This document shows, one piece after another, positions 1 to 6,805 of a stretch of 9,990 nt of DNA. This DNA is from Flavobacteriales bacterium. GTDB lineage: Bacteria; Bacteroidota; Bacteroidia; NS11-12g; UBA955. The position numbers and the translations under genes are program-made. The notes below the pieces were generated by a model. That model was not told the DNA's origin. It did no database searches and saw only the letters and a list, made by a program, of their open reading frames with translations. The DNA lies in contig CANHXF010000041.1 of assembly GCA_947464515.1 (NCBI GenBank), forward strand, positions 1 to 9,990, written 5' to 3'. Position 1 is the stretch's first letter. Each line of letters starts with the position of its first letter.

Positions 1-2532
1 CGGGAAACTCAACGTAGGTGCATGGTATCCGTAGTCCATCAATCGCTTGGCGATGTCTTCCGCTTCTACATGACAGGCCTTGAATTTACGCGTATCCAAA
101 ATCATCTCGTGGGCAGCAAATCCGCTGGCACCTTTGTACAATACTGGGTACTCAGATTCCAAACGCGCCTTGATATAGTTGGCATTCAAAATCGCATATT
201 TCGTGGCATTTGTTAAACCCGCACCGCCCATCATCTTGATGTAAGCATAGCTGATCAACAAAATACTTGCACTACCCCAAGGAGCCGCACTCACAGCATG
301 CATCGCCTTTTCAGGACCCATATCTACCACGGCATGACCTGGTAAATATGGAGCCAAGTGCTTGGCAACGCCAATCGGACCCATACCTGGACCACCCCCA
401 CCGTGAGGAATACAGAACGTTTTGTGCAAGTTCAAGTGACAAACATCGGCCCCAATCATCCCGGGCGATGTCAATCCAACCTGCGCATTCATATTCGCGC
501 CATCCATATACACCTGTCCACCATTTTGGTGAATGATATCTGTTAATTCGGTAATCGCAGCCTCAAAAACCCCGTGCGTACTTGGGTAGGTCACCATCAA
601 ACAAGCCAAATTGTCTTTGTATTGCAGAGCCTTCGCGCGGATATCCTCCACATCGATGTTTCCGTTTTCATCACATTGCGATACCACCACTTGCATACCC
701 GCCATCACCGCCGAAGCTGGGTTGGTTCCGTGTGCGCTCGATGGAATCAATGCGATGTTTCTGTGCGATTCGCCGCGATCCTTGAAATATTCACGAATCA
801 CCATCAAACCAGCATATTCACCTTGAGCGCCAGAATTTGGCTGCATGCTCATAGTGTAGAAACCGGTAATCTCACTCAAATCTTTGTTCAATTCTTCAAT
901 GATTTCCATGTAACCCTTCGCTTGATCCATTGGAATAAATGGATGCAAACTATTGAACTCGGGCCATGTCACTGGAATCATTTCGGTGGTTGCATTCAAC
1001 TTCATGGTGCAGCTACCCAAAGAAATCATGGAATGACATAAACTCAAATCTTTGGCTTCCAAGGATTTGATATAACGCAACATCTCATGCTCTGAGTGGT
1101 AACGGTTAAACACAGGATGCAACATGAAATTGCTTTCACGAACCAACGCCGCTGGCAATTTATGCGATACAGATCCCTCAGTTTTTGCTGCCGTATTCTC
1201 AACACCGCGGGCGAAAATGCTTACCAATTTCTCAACATCGGACATGTTGGTGGTCTCATCAACGGAAATCCCCACTGCTCCATCTTGATAGCGCAAGTTG
1301 ATGCCTTCTGCCAATGCCAAGGCCTGAATGGTCTCGGTGCGAGGCACATTCACCAAAATGGTATCGAAGAAATGATTGTGTTGTAAACTATAAACTCCAT
1401 TGCCCGATTTTACGATGGCATCGCCCAAAGAAACCGCCAAAGCATGAATGCGCTGCGCGATTTTCTTTAATCCGTCGGGACCATGATATACAGCATACAT
1501 ACCGGCCATGATACTTAACAATACCTGGGCAGTACAAATGTTAGAAGTTGCGTTCTGACGTTTGATGTGTTGCTCACGGGTCTGCAAAGCCATACGCAAT
1601 GCGCGATTGCCTTGTGCATCAACAGAAACACCGATGATACGACCTGGAATCGAACGTTTGAACTCGTCCTTGGTGGCAAAGAATGCCGCGTGAGGTCCGC
1701 CAAAACCCAATGGCACCCCAAAACGCTGGGTGTTACCCACTACGCAATCCGCACCAAAATCACCCGGAGGGGTTAACAACGTCAACGCCATCAAATCAGA
1801 AGCAAAACAAGTTTTTACATTCGCCGCCTTACAGCCACTCACAAAATTTCTATAATCCTCGATACTACCTTCAGCATTTGGATATTGCACCAAAGCACCA
1901 AAGAAAGAAGCATCAGCAGTAAACGTTTTATAATCGCCACGCACAATCTCGATGCCGATAGGCTCCGCGCGAGTAATCAAAATATCAACGGTTTGGGGGA
2001 ATACACTGTTATCGACAAAAAAGCGATGCGCAGCACTCTTCTTATCCAAGCCGTAGAACATATTCATGGCCTCAGCAGCCGCAGTACCCTCGTCCAACAA
2101 CGATGCATTGGCCAACTCCATACCGGTAAGATCGATCACCATGGTTTGGTAGTTCAAAAGGGCTTCCAAACGACCTTGACTGATTTCTGCTTGATATGGC
2201 GTGTATTGGGTATACCATCCTGGATTTTCCATGATGTTACGCAAAATCACTCCAGGTGTGTGGTTATTATAATATCCCATCCCGATGTAATTCTTGTACA
2301 TCTTGTTTTTTGATGCTTTTTCGCGCAACATCGACAAGAACTGTACTTCACTCATCGCAGCATCAACATTCAAAGGTTTCGGCAATCGGATGTTGCTGGG
2401 AACAACATGATCGATCAACTCATCCAAACTCTTCACACCAATGGTGGCAAGCATGGCATTCAAATCACTTTGTCTTGGTCCGATGTGACGGTCCGAAAAC
2501 GACTCCGAATAAAGGGCGTTGAATTGGTTCAT
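1..2532 (-). CDS. gcvP: Glycine dehydrogenase (decarboxylating), P-protein of the glycine cleavage system; 3' end cut by window edge
   Basis: This PLP enzyme decarboxylates glycine and passes the aminomethyl group to lipoyl-GcvH in the cytoplasmic glycine cleavage complex. I translated the whole stretch by hand: it stays open for 844 codons from the ATG at 2532 to the window edge with no frameshift. Single-chain P-proteins are about 950 residues, so about 110 C-terminal residues lie outside. The N-terminal half carries the motif GYYNNHTP, the GPHAAFF stretch and IPGRIIGVSVD. The C-terminal half carries SLGSCTMKLNATTEM (about residues 505-519), SSAHGTNPASA (H601) and HLNLHKTFCIPHGGGGPG, in which K704 is the PLP-binding lysine (codon 421-423). 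It is the long fused form, not the split gcvPA/gcvPB form. No gcvT or gcvH is adjacent, so the gene seems to stand apart from its partners. The leader is very short (see the promoter entry). Confidence 0.97.
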   Translation of the reverse strand, partial: MNQFNALYSESFSDRHIGPRQSDLNAMLATIGVKSLDELIDHVVPSNIRLPKPLNVDAAMSEVQFLSMLREKASKNKMYKNYIGMGYYNNHTPGVILRNIMENPGWYTQYTPYQAEISQGRLEALLNYQTMVIDLTGMELANASLLDEGTAAAEAMNMFYGLDKKSAAHRFFVDNSVFPQTVDILITRAEPIGIEIVRGDYKTFTADASFFGALVQYPNAEGSIEDYRNFVSGCKAANVKTCFASDLMALTLLTPPGDFGADCVVGNTQRFGVPLGFGGPHAAFFATKDEFKRSIPGRIIGVSVDAQGNRALRMALQTREQHIKRQNATSNICTAQVLLSIMAGMYAVYHGPDGLKKIAQRIHALAVSLGDAIVKSGNGVYSLQHNHFFDTILVNVPRTETIQALALAEGINLRYQDGAVGISVDETTNMSDVEKLVSIFARGVENTAAKTEGSVSHKLPAALVRESNFMLHPVFNRYHSEHEMLRYIKSLEAKDLSLCHSMISLGSCTMKLNATTEMIPVTWPEFNSLHPFIPMDQAKGYMEIIEELNKDLSEITGFYTMSMQPNSGAQGEYAGLMVIREYFKDRGESHRNIALIPSSAHGTNPASAVMAGMQVVVSQCDENGNIDVEDIRAKALQYKDNLACLMVTYPSTHGVFEAAITELTDIIHQNGGQVYMDGANMNAQVGLTSPGMIGADVCHLNLHKTFCIPHGGGGPGMGPIGVAKHLAPYLPGHAVVDMGPEKAMHAVSAAPWGSASILLISYAYIKMMGGAGLTNATKYAILNANYIKARLESEYPVLYKGASGFAAHEMILDTRKFKACHVEAEDIAKRLMDYGYHAPTLSFP

Positions 2533-2539
2533 AAGTATG

Positions 2540-2547
2540 CAAATTTA
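2540..2547 (-). promoter_or_regulatory. Candidate Bacteroidota -7 promoter element of gcvP
   Basis: On the minus strand the eight bases read TAAATTTG, an exact match to the Bacteroidota -7 consensus TAnnTTTG. It ends only seven bases before the gcvP ATG, so transcription from it would start about four bases upstream of the start codon and give a nearly leaderless mRNA. The nearest upstream TTTG is 25 bases away, longer than the usual 17-23, so the -33 half is poor. The 98-base gap to radC holds no other convincing promoter and no recognisable glycine riboswitch. Confidence 0.35.
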
Positions 2548-2630
2548 ACGTTTCCTCAAGAATTCAGAACCACAAAACAACATGAATTAGACTTTTTTTT
2601 CAATTTTATGGCTCCTCTTAAACAGACCCA

Positions 2631-3341
2631 TCACATCTGATTCAAAGTTCCCTCCTCCGCAAAGCTAAAATGTCTTGAACCCGCAATGATAATATGGTCA
2701 ATTACAGTGATATCCAACAACCGCCCAGCCTGCACAAATTGCTTGGTTAAATTGCGATCTGCATCACTTGGAGAATCATTGCCCGAGGGGTGATTATGAC
2801 TAAAAACCAAACCCGTGGCCCGCAGCTCCAATGCCCGTTTAAATACCAAACGCACATCCACCACCGTTCCAGCCATTCCACCAACACTCACACATTCCAT
2901 ACGCAAAATCCTATTCGCACGATTCAAATACCCCACGTAAAAACTCTCAACCACCGAATCAATAAACAGCGGACGAAACAATGCAATGGCTTCCGTTGGA
3001 TTTCGGATCTGTCGCGGCCTAGGCTCATCAATCACCCTGCGCCTACCCAACTCAAACGCCGCAGCCAATGTCACCACCCCCGCCGATCCCAAACCATCCA
3101 CCTGTAATAGCTCTTCCATGCTCATCTGACCCAAACTCCGCAAATCACCATTGCAATAATTCCACAATCGCTCCCCCAAATGCCTAGATCTCACCGTCCT
3201 TCTTCCATTGCCCAAAACCAAAACAAGCAATTCGCTGTTATCCATTGCAGTTTTTCCATTGGTTAAAAATTTGTTTTGCAAAATTCGCAAATCCACCCCT
3301 TTTTCTGTGCTTTTTCTCATTGTTGATAAAATTTTAATCAT
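2631..3341 (-). CDS. radC: RadC-family JAB/JAMM domain protein
   Basis: A 236-residue protein, close to the family's usual 220-230. A helix-hairpin-helix-like stretch (about 68-101, with DGLGSAGVVTLAAAFELGRR) precedes the MPN/JAB domain (about 110-236). The JAMM metal site is complete: E132 in ESFYVGYLN, H182 and H184 in SHNHPSG, then S192 and D195 in SPSDAD. The family is named for a DNA-repair phenotype later disputed; its true substrate is unknown, although the site suggests zinc-dependent hydrolysis. The N-terminus is odd: the usual ERPREK-type motif is absent, and recognisable similarity starts near FLTNGKTAMDNSELLVLVLG. I took the first ATG; M8 is also possible. It is transcribed divergently from recA and is followed 98 bases later by gcvP on the same strand, with no terminator hairpin seen between them. 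Confidence 0.93.
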   Translation of the reverse strand: MIKILSTMRKSTEKGVDLRILQNKFLTNGKTAMDNSELLVLVLGNGRRTVRSRHLGERLWNYCNGDLRSLGQMSMEELLQVDGLGSAGVVTLAAAFELGRRRVIDEPRPRQIRNPTEAIALFRPLFIDSVVESFYVGYLNRANRILRMECVSVGGMAGTVVDVRLVFKRALELRATGLVFSHNHPSGNDSPSDADRNLTKQFVQAGRLLDITVIDHIIIAGSRHFSFAEEGTLNQM

Positions 3342-3344
3342 ATA

Positions 3345-3378
3345 TTTGACAATTATATAAACAATATTGTTAGTTTTG
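3345..3378 (+). promoter_or_regulatory. recA promoter, Bacteroidota type (TTTG, 22-base spacer, TAGTTTTG)
   Basis: TTTG at 3345-3348 and TAGTTTTG at 3371-3378 match the -33 (TTTG/TTG) and -7 (TAnnTTTG) elements used by the primary sigma factor of Bacteroidota. The 22-base spacer is within the reported range. Transcription would start near 3382, giving a leader of about 40 bases that is AT-rich and has no clear Shine-Dalgarno. The upstream element lies only four bases from the radC start codon, so recA and radC regulation may interfere. Confidence 0.6.
3360..3371. repeat. Perfect 12-bp palindrome inside the recA promoter (possible operator)
   Basis: AACAATATTGTT is its own reverse complement. 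It sits between the two recA promoter elements and touches the first base of the -7 box, a position where a bound dimeric repressor would block RNA polymerase. Whether it is a LexA-like SOS operator is inference. It does not match the enterobacterial (CTGT...ACAG) or Gram-positive (GAAC...GTTC) LexA boxes. The region is very AT-rich, so chance is a real alternative. Confidence 0.35.
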
Positions 3379-3421
3379 AAATCAGAAAGAACTTTTAAAC
3401 GGATAATTAAAACATATAGTT

Positions 3422-4444
3422 ATGAGTGAACAGCAAGAAAAAATGAAGGCCCTCAAACAAACCATCGAGCGTTTGGAGAAAACCTATGGTAAGGGCGTGG
3501 TGATGAAGATGGACGATACGCGTAGCGTAGTAGTAGATGTAATTTCTACTGGTTCCTTTGGTTTGGATTTGGCTTTGGGCGTAGGTGGTTTCCCAAGGGG
3601 TAGAATTGTTGAAATTTATGGCCCGGAGAGCAGTGGTAAAACAACCATCGCTCTGCACACAATCGCCGAAGCACAGAAAAAAGGCGGTATTTGTGCGTTT
3701 ATTGATGCGGAACATGCATTCGATAAACTCTATGCCGAAAATTTGGGTATCGATACCTCGAATCTATTGATCTCTCAACCGGATGATGGGGAGCAGGCTC
3801 TGGAAATCGCCGACAATCTAATCCGCTCGGGTGCAATCGATGTCTTGGTGATAGATTCTGTAGCAGCATTGGTACCACGTGCCGAAATAGAAGGCGACAT
3901 GGGTGATAGCAAAATGGGATTACATGCCCGATTGATGAGCCAAGCGTTAAGAAAGTTAACAGGTACAATCAGCAAAACGGGTTGTATTTGTATTTTCATC
4001 AACCAGCTTCGTGAAAAAATCGGTGTGATGTTCGGAAATCCTGAAACAACAACCGGTGGTAATGCGTTGAAATTCTACGCTTCTATCCGCTTGGATATTC
4101 GCAGAAATGCACAAATCAAAGATGGCGACGATGTAATGGGTAACCGCACAAAGGTAAAAGTGGCCAAGAATAAGGTCGCTCCGCCATTCAAAGTCGTTGA
4201 ATTCGATATCATGTATGGTAAAGGAATCAGCAGAGCCGGTGAAGTATTGGACATCGCAGTAGATGCAAACATCATTCAAAAAAGCGGTAGCTGGTATAGT
4301 TACGATACCACTAAACTAGGCCAAGGAAGAGATGCCGTAAAGGAACTCATCCAAGACAATCCGGAGATGATGGCGGAAATCGAAGCGAAAATCCGCGCTA
4401 AAATGGCCGGTGGTGAAGAGATATTAGCGGTTCAACCCGACTAA
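3422..4444 (+). CDS. recA: Recombinase RecA
   Basis: The ATP-dependent strand-exchange protein of homologous recombination, complete at 340 residues (E. coli RecA has 353; the acidic C-terminal tail is shorter here). Visible elements are an N-terminal helix with LEKTYGKGVVMKM (18-30), Walker A GPESSGKT (67-74), the catalytic glutamate in DAEHA (E97), Walker B VLVIDS (D145), and the L1 DNA-binding loop around EGDMGDSKMGLHAR (157-170). The invariant INQLREKIGVMFGNPETT, which runs into loop L2, follows at 193-210, then GGNALKFYASIRLDIRR. The C-terminal domain follows from about 270. I chose the ATG at 3422 because it follows the promoter by a short leader and the N-terminus fits the family; M8 is a less likely start. 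The gene stands alone between its promoter and a strong terminator. Confidence 0.99.
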   Translation: MSEQQEKMKALKQTIERLEKTYGKGVVMKMDDTRSVVVDVISTGSFGLDLALGVGGFPRGRIVEIYGPESSGKTTIALHTIAEAQKKGGICAFIDAEHAFDKLYAENLGIDTSNLLISQPDDGEQALEIADNLIRSGAIDVLVIDSVAALVPRAEIEGDMGDSKMGLHARLMSQALRKLTGTISKTGCICIFINQLREKIGVMFGNPETTTGGNALKFYASIRLDIRRNAQIKDGDDVMGNRTKVKVAKNKVAPPFKVVEFDIMYGKGISRAGEVLDIAVDANIIQKSGSWYSYDTTKLGQGRDAVKELIQDNPEMMAEIEAKIRAKMAGGEEILAVQPD

Positions 4445-4472
4445 TAAATTGAATTTTCCTATTAATTGATTT

Positions 4473-4506
4473 GGCCGGCCGGGGAAACCCCGGCCGGCCT
4501 CTTTTT
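4473..4506 (+). terminator. Rho-independent terminator of recA, unusually GC-rich perfect hairpin
   Basis: The left arm GGCCGGCCGGGG (4473-4484), loop AAA and right arm CCCCGGCCGGCC (4488-4499) form a perfect 12-bp, all-GC stem. TCTTTTT follows. It begins 28 bases after the recA stop codon. There is no matching U-tract for the opposite strand, so it should act on plus-strand transcripts only. Confidence 0.93.
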
Positions 4507-4704
4507 AACGCTAGCCAAAGTAATGACCAAAAAAGTCTACCCTCTTTATCGCTACCAAAACCACAGAACAGAATCCATCCCCACACACATACAAACTGCA
4601 ATCATTTTACATATTTTTGAATAACTCATTTCCGCTTTGTAAACACCAATAGAAACCTGAACACTATCCGAGTAACTCGCCGATCAATCAATATAAACCA
4701 AAGC
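4507..4704. other. Gene-free stretch between the recA terminator and the TonB-like gene
   Basis: I see no coding sequence here that I can support. The only signal is TATTTTTG at 4612-4619 on the plus strand, an exact match to the TAnnTTTG element; it would give a leader of about 80 bases for the gene at 4705. No TTTG or TTG lies at the proper distance upstream, so I treat it as a weak promoter candidate for that gene. Confidence 0.3.
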
Positions 4705-5631
4705 ATGACCCAACAAATCGCTCCACCGCATTCGCATAAGTATTCCGCCTTGTTGAATCCTAATATCATCGGTTTGGCGAGAATCATCGGCCGGAATGTT
4801 GCTAACCTCACATGTCTTTGCCTTTTGACAATCATCGCATCAATCGGTTGTGCGAATTCAGTGGGTTATGCAAAATCGGGAGTCAACATCGGCCCATCCG
4901 TAATTCCATCTATCAATTATACGCAATTCGCCAAACCCCCAGTTTTATCCAAACAACATGTCAATTGGTGGCGACATAATGGTTCCCCTGAACCAATCAT
5001 GGGTTGGAAAGCCTTAGATAGTCTTGTAAAATCAAATATCCCTGAACTAAACCAAGTCGTGAATAAACAAGGAAAGTTGGTTTTTCTGCTCAACCTCAAA
5101 ATAGGTAAAAAAGGCAAAGTGGATTATGTTGAAATATTCGACAGTAACCTACCCGATACAACAATACACAGCAAATTGGCCTCTGCCTTAATCAAAATCC
5201 CCTTCACCCCATACCGTTCAAACAAAGGAAAGGCCATCAAGGAGAATTGCCTCGTACTAATGGAATTGTCTTCACTACTGCCAAGTCCTGAAAGTATGCA
5301 AAACGACACCCTCATACCGAACAAAGAAATTAAAAGTGCCAGGTTCTTGGGGGGTGAAGATCTCTTCTTGCGATACGTATCCGACGAATTTGTTTATCCA
5401 GGTCGATGCCTCGACGCCAATATTAATGGATATGTATTGATACGCTTTATGGTCGACAGAAACGGATTTGTTAGTAGATGTCAAATCATGGAAGGCAGCA
5501 GCGCTTGCCCCGAATTTGGAAAAGAGGCCATCCGTATTTTCTATTTATGCCCCAAATGGATTCCAGCCACCCACGAAGGACAAAATATCAATGCGTACTT
5601 TCAAGTACCTATTAATATGAGGGTGAACTAA
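4705..5631 (+). CDS. Membrane-anchored or exported protein with two tandem TonB_C-like domains
   Basis: A 308-residue protein. The N-terminal ~33 residues are polar with arginines (R26, R30), followed by a hydrophobic stretch at about 34-49 (CLCLLTIIASIG). This may be a signal anchor, or a signal peptide ending at C49, although the lipobox is poor. The C-terminal part (about 228-308) fits the TonB C-terminal domain common in Bacteroidota: FVYPGRCLDANINGYVLIRF, then VDRNGFVSRCQIMEG, KEAIRIFYLCPKW and a final FQVPINMRV. A more divergent copy seems to lie at about 121-190 (KLVFLLNLKIGKKGKVDYVEIF...ALIKIPFTPY). The proline-rich periplasm-spanning linker of true TonB is missing, and no exbB/exbD or receptor gene is nearby, so an energy-transducing role is doubtful. 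The last domain has four cysteines (235, 259, 268, 282) that could form disulfides. No other ATG allows a shorter start before residue 99. Confidence 0.75.
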   Translation: MTQQIAPPHSHKYSALLNPNIIGLARIIGRNVANLTCLCLLTIIASIGCANSVGYAKSGVNIGPSVIPSINYTQFAKPPVLSKQHVNWWRHNGSPEPIMGWKALDSLVKSNIPELNQVVNKQGKLVFLLNLKIGKKGKVDYVEIFDSNLPDTTIHSKLASALIKIPFTPYRSNKGKAIKENCLVLMELSSLLPSPESMQNDTLIPNKEIKSARFLGGEDLFLRYVSDEFVYPGRCLDANINGYVLIRFMVDRNGFVSRCQIMEGSSACPEFGKEAIRIFYLCPKWIPATHEGQNINAYFQVPINMRVN

Positions 5632-6008
5632 TTCTTTCCGTAGAATTTATCCTTATAAACCAAAGGATATACGATATACAACATCATCATCCGGCTATAA
5701 CGAAATATCACAGGGACCAAAATTACGATGATCGTTGGAATTCCAACAATGGCATAATCGAACATCCCAGTAGCATAGAAAATGATACTGCACGTTATTA
5801 TCAATCCCACAATGAGCGCATAACTGAAATACATCGCTCCGTAAAAAAACCCTGTTTCAGGTTCAAAAGAAAAATTGCATAATGGACAGGCATAACGCGT
5901 ATCCGCAAATTTGAACGAAATCAAACCCCTATTGAATACCCTTCCATTGCCACATTTTGGACATTTACATGCCAAAAACGAAACCAATCCAGGTCGTTTA
6001 GCGGACAT
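5628..6008 (-). CDS. DUF983 family zinc-ribbon membrane protein
   Basis: A 126-residue protein from the ATG at 6008. Two CxxC pairs (C16/C19 in CPKCG and C41/C44 in CPLC) form a probable zinc ribbon of the type seen in DUF983. Next comes the family signature FEPETGFFYGAMYFSYAL, and two or three membrane segments (about 59-79, 84-103 and possibly 107-117). The extra C14 makes the first knuckle CKCPKC. The function is unknown; its place at the end of a cytochrome oxidase operon suggests an accessory or assembly role, which is inference. It overlaps the end of the upstream CPMC gene by 11 bases. An ATG at 6044 would add 12 residues but overlap far more. Its TAG stop overlaps the TAA of the convergent TonB-like gene. 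Confidence 0.88.
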   Translation of the reverse strand: MSAKRPGLVSFLACKCPKCGNGRVFNRGLISFKFADTRYACPLCNFSFEPETGFFYGAMYFSYALIVGLIITCSIIFYATGMFDYAIVGIPTIIVILVPVIFRYSRMMMLYIVYPLVYKDKFYGKN

Positions 6009-6237
6009 TTTTTTGCTTTCTCTTATACTGATAAAAGAAAACACCTGCCGTTCCTACCAAAATATAGGGCGTTGCCAACAGCATTAAAATCCCCTTGTTG
6101 ATTCCATTGCCTACAATAGGCTTGTTATTAGAATGCTCTCTGTTCATTGTCAACGCTGCCTTACACATCGGACATTGTGCGTAAACCGTAACTGCAGAGA
6201 ATAATATTAGAGCGAATGTCGCTAACCAACGTTTCAT
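5998..6237 (-). CDS. Small exported protein with a CPMC motif and one C-terminal membrane segment
   Basis: A 79-residue protein. The first ~20 residues are a good signal peptide (KR, then a hydrophobic core ending VYA), with predicted cleavage just before QCPMCKAAL, so the mature N-terminus would display the pair C22/C25. A short polar linker with one His (H35) leads to GINKGILMLLATPYILVGTAGVFFY (about 45-69), a membrane segment, and a basic cytoplasmic tail KRKQKNVR. I recall similar small proteins beside oxidase genes in other Bacteroidota but know no function. The exposed CxxC facing the periplasm suggests metal (copper or zinc) or thiol chemistry; this is inference. I chose the ATG at 6237, one base after the DUF420 stop (TGATATG); an in-frame ATG at 6276 would spoil the signal peptide and overlap the upstream gene. 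Confidence 0.8.
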   Translation of the reverse strand: MKRWLATFALILFSAVTVYAQCPMCKAALTMNREHSNNKPIVGNGINKGILMLLATPYILVGTAGVFFYQYKRKQKNVR

Positions 6238-6238
6238 A

Positions 6239-6805
6239 TCAAAAGGGGTAATATTTAAACGAATAATACGGAGCAATCATAAAGTAAACAATCACGCCCG
6301 TAACTGAAACATATAACCAAATGGGGAAGGTTACTTTCGCCCACTTCTTGTGCTTTACGAAATTTCCCGATGTGCTGTAGTACATCGTATATAGAACCAT
6401 CGGCAAAACTGCTGCGGCCAAAATGATATGACTGGTCAATATGATATAATAAGCGTATTTCACGGTACCCTCACCACCAAAAACGGTATGCTCCGTGCAA
6501 GTATGGTACGTTACATAGCTCAACAAGAAAACCGTAGATAAAATAAAGGCCGTTAACATATAAGCCTGGTGGACACCTTTTTTACCAGATTTAATCGCAA
6601 TCAGTCCCAAAACTAAGGCAATCGACACCAATGTGTTTAGTGTGGCATTCACAAAGGGCAACACTTTGGCAAATTCAGCCGTTGGGCGCATCTCTGCCGG
6701 CAAATACTGCAACAAAGTAACCAATCCCATCACAGCAATTGTGATGATCACCACCAAGCGGAAAAATCCCTTGTCACTTATCCAAGTCGTTTTTTCTGTA
6801 TTCAT
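6239..6805 (-). CDS. DUF420 family membrane protein (CtaM-like oxidase assembly factor)
   Basis: A 188-residue integral membrane protein with about five segments (13-32, 50-71, 83-101, 118-141, 158-178). The DUF420 pattern is clear: LPFVNATLNTLVSIALVLGL, HQAYMLTAF, FLLSYVTYH, a glycine-rich loop FGGEGTVKYAYY, TSHIILA, KHKKWAK and PIWLYVSVTGVIVY. Conserved histidines H79, H101, H126 and H152 near membrane ends could bind haem or metal. To my knowledge the Firmicute relative CtaM is needed for active aa3-type oxidase, so an assembly role fits the operon. The start overlaps the end of the SCO gene by 32 bases. The next in-frame Met (residue 26) would cut into the first membrane segment, so the overlap is probably real and implies translational coupling. 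Confidence 0.9.
   Translation of the reverse strand: MNTEKTTWISDKGFFRLVVIITIAVMGLVTLLQYLPAEMRPTAEFAKVLPFVNATLNTLVSIALVLGLIAIKSGKKGVHQAYMLTAFILSTVFLLSYVTYHTCTEHTVFGGEGTVKYAYYIILTSHIILAAAVLPMVLYTMYYSTSGNFVKHKKWAKVTFPIWLYVSVTGVIVYFMIAPYYSFKYYPF

Noticed and set aside
574..1041. 155-codon plus-strand open frame with other plus-strand frames through 267-2522
   Set aside because: They lie antisense to the continuous, well-conserved gcvP frame and look like no known family; they are shadows of gcvP codon use.
1..2532. Possible frameshift or pseudogene in gcvP, because no closed frame is visible
   Set aside because: Hand translation gives one unbroken frame from 2532 to base 1; it merely runs off the window edge.
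2533..2630. Possible glycine riboswitch upstream of gcvP
   Set aside because: The gap is only 98 bases and I see no paired aptamer-like helices; the predicted transcript start would exclude any leader.
2790..3107. 105-codon plus-strand open frame
   Set aside because: Antisense to the conserved JAMM domain of radC, with a low-complexity His/Thr/Pro-rich translation typical of a shadow frame.
2631..3341. radC as a sign of a mobile element or anti-phage island
   Set aside because: RadC-like genes occur on such elements, but here the neighbours are recA and gcvP, with no integrase, repeats or change of base composition.
3342..3358. Minus-strand TATAATTG (3350-3357) as the radC -7 element
   Set aside because: One mismatch to TAnnTTTG and no TTG at the right distance upstream; too weak to call in such AT-rich sequence.
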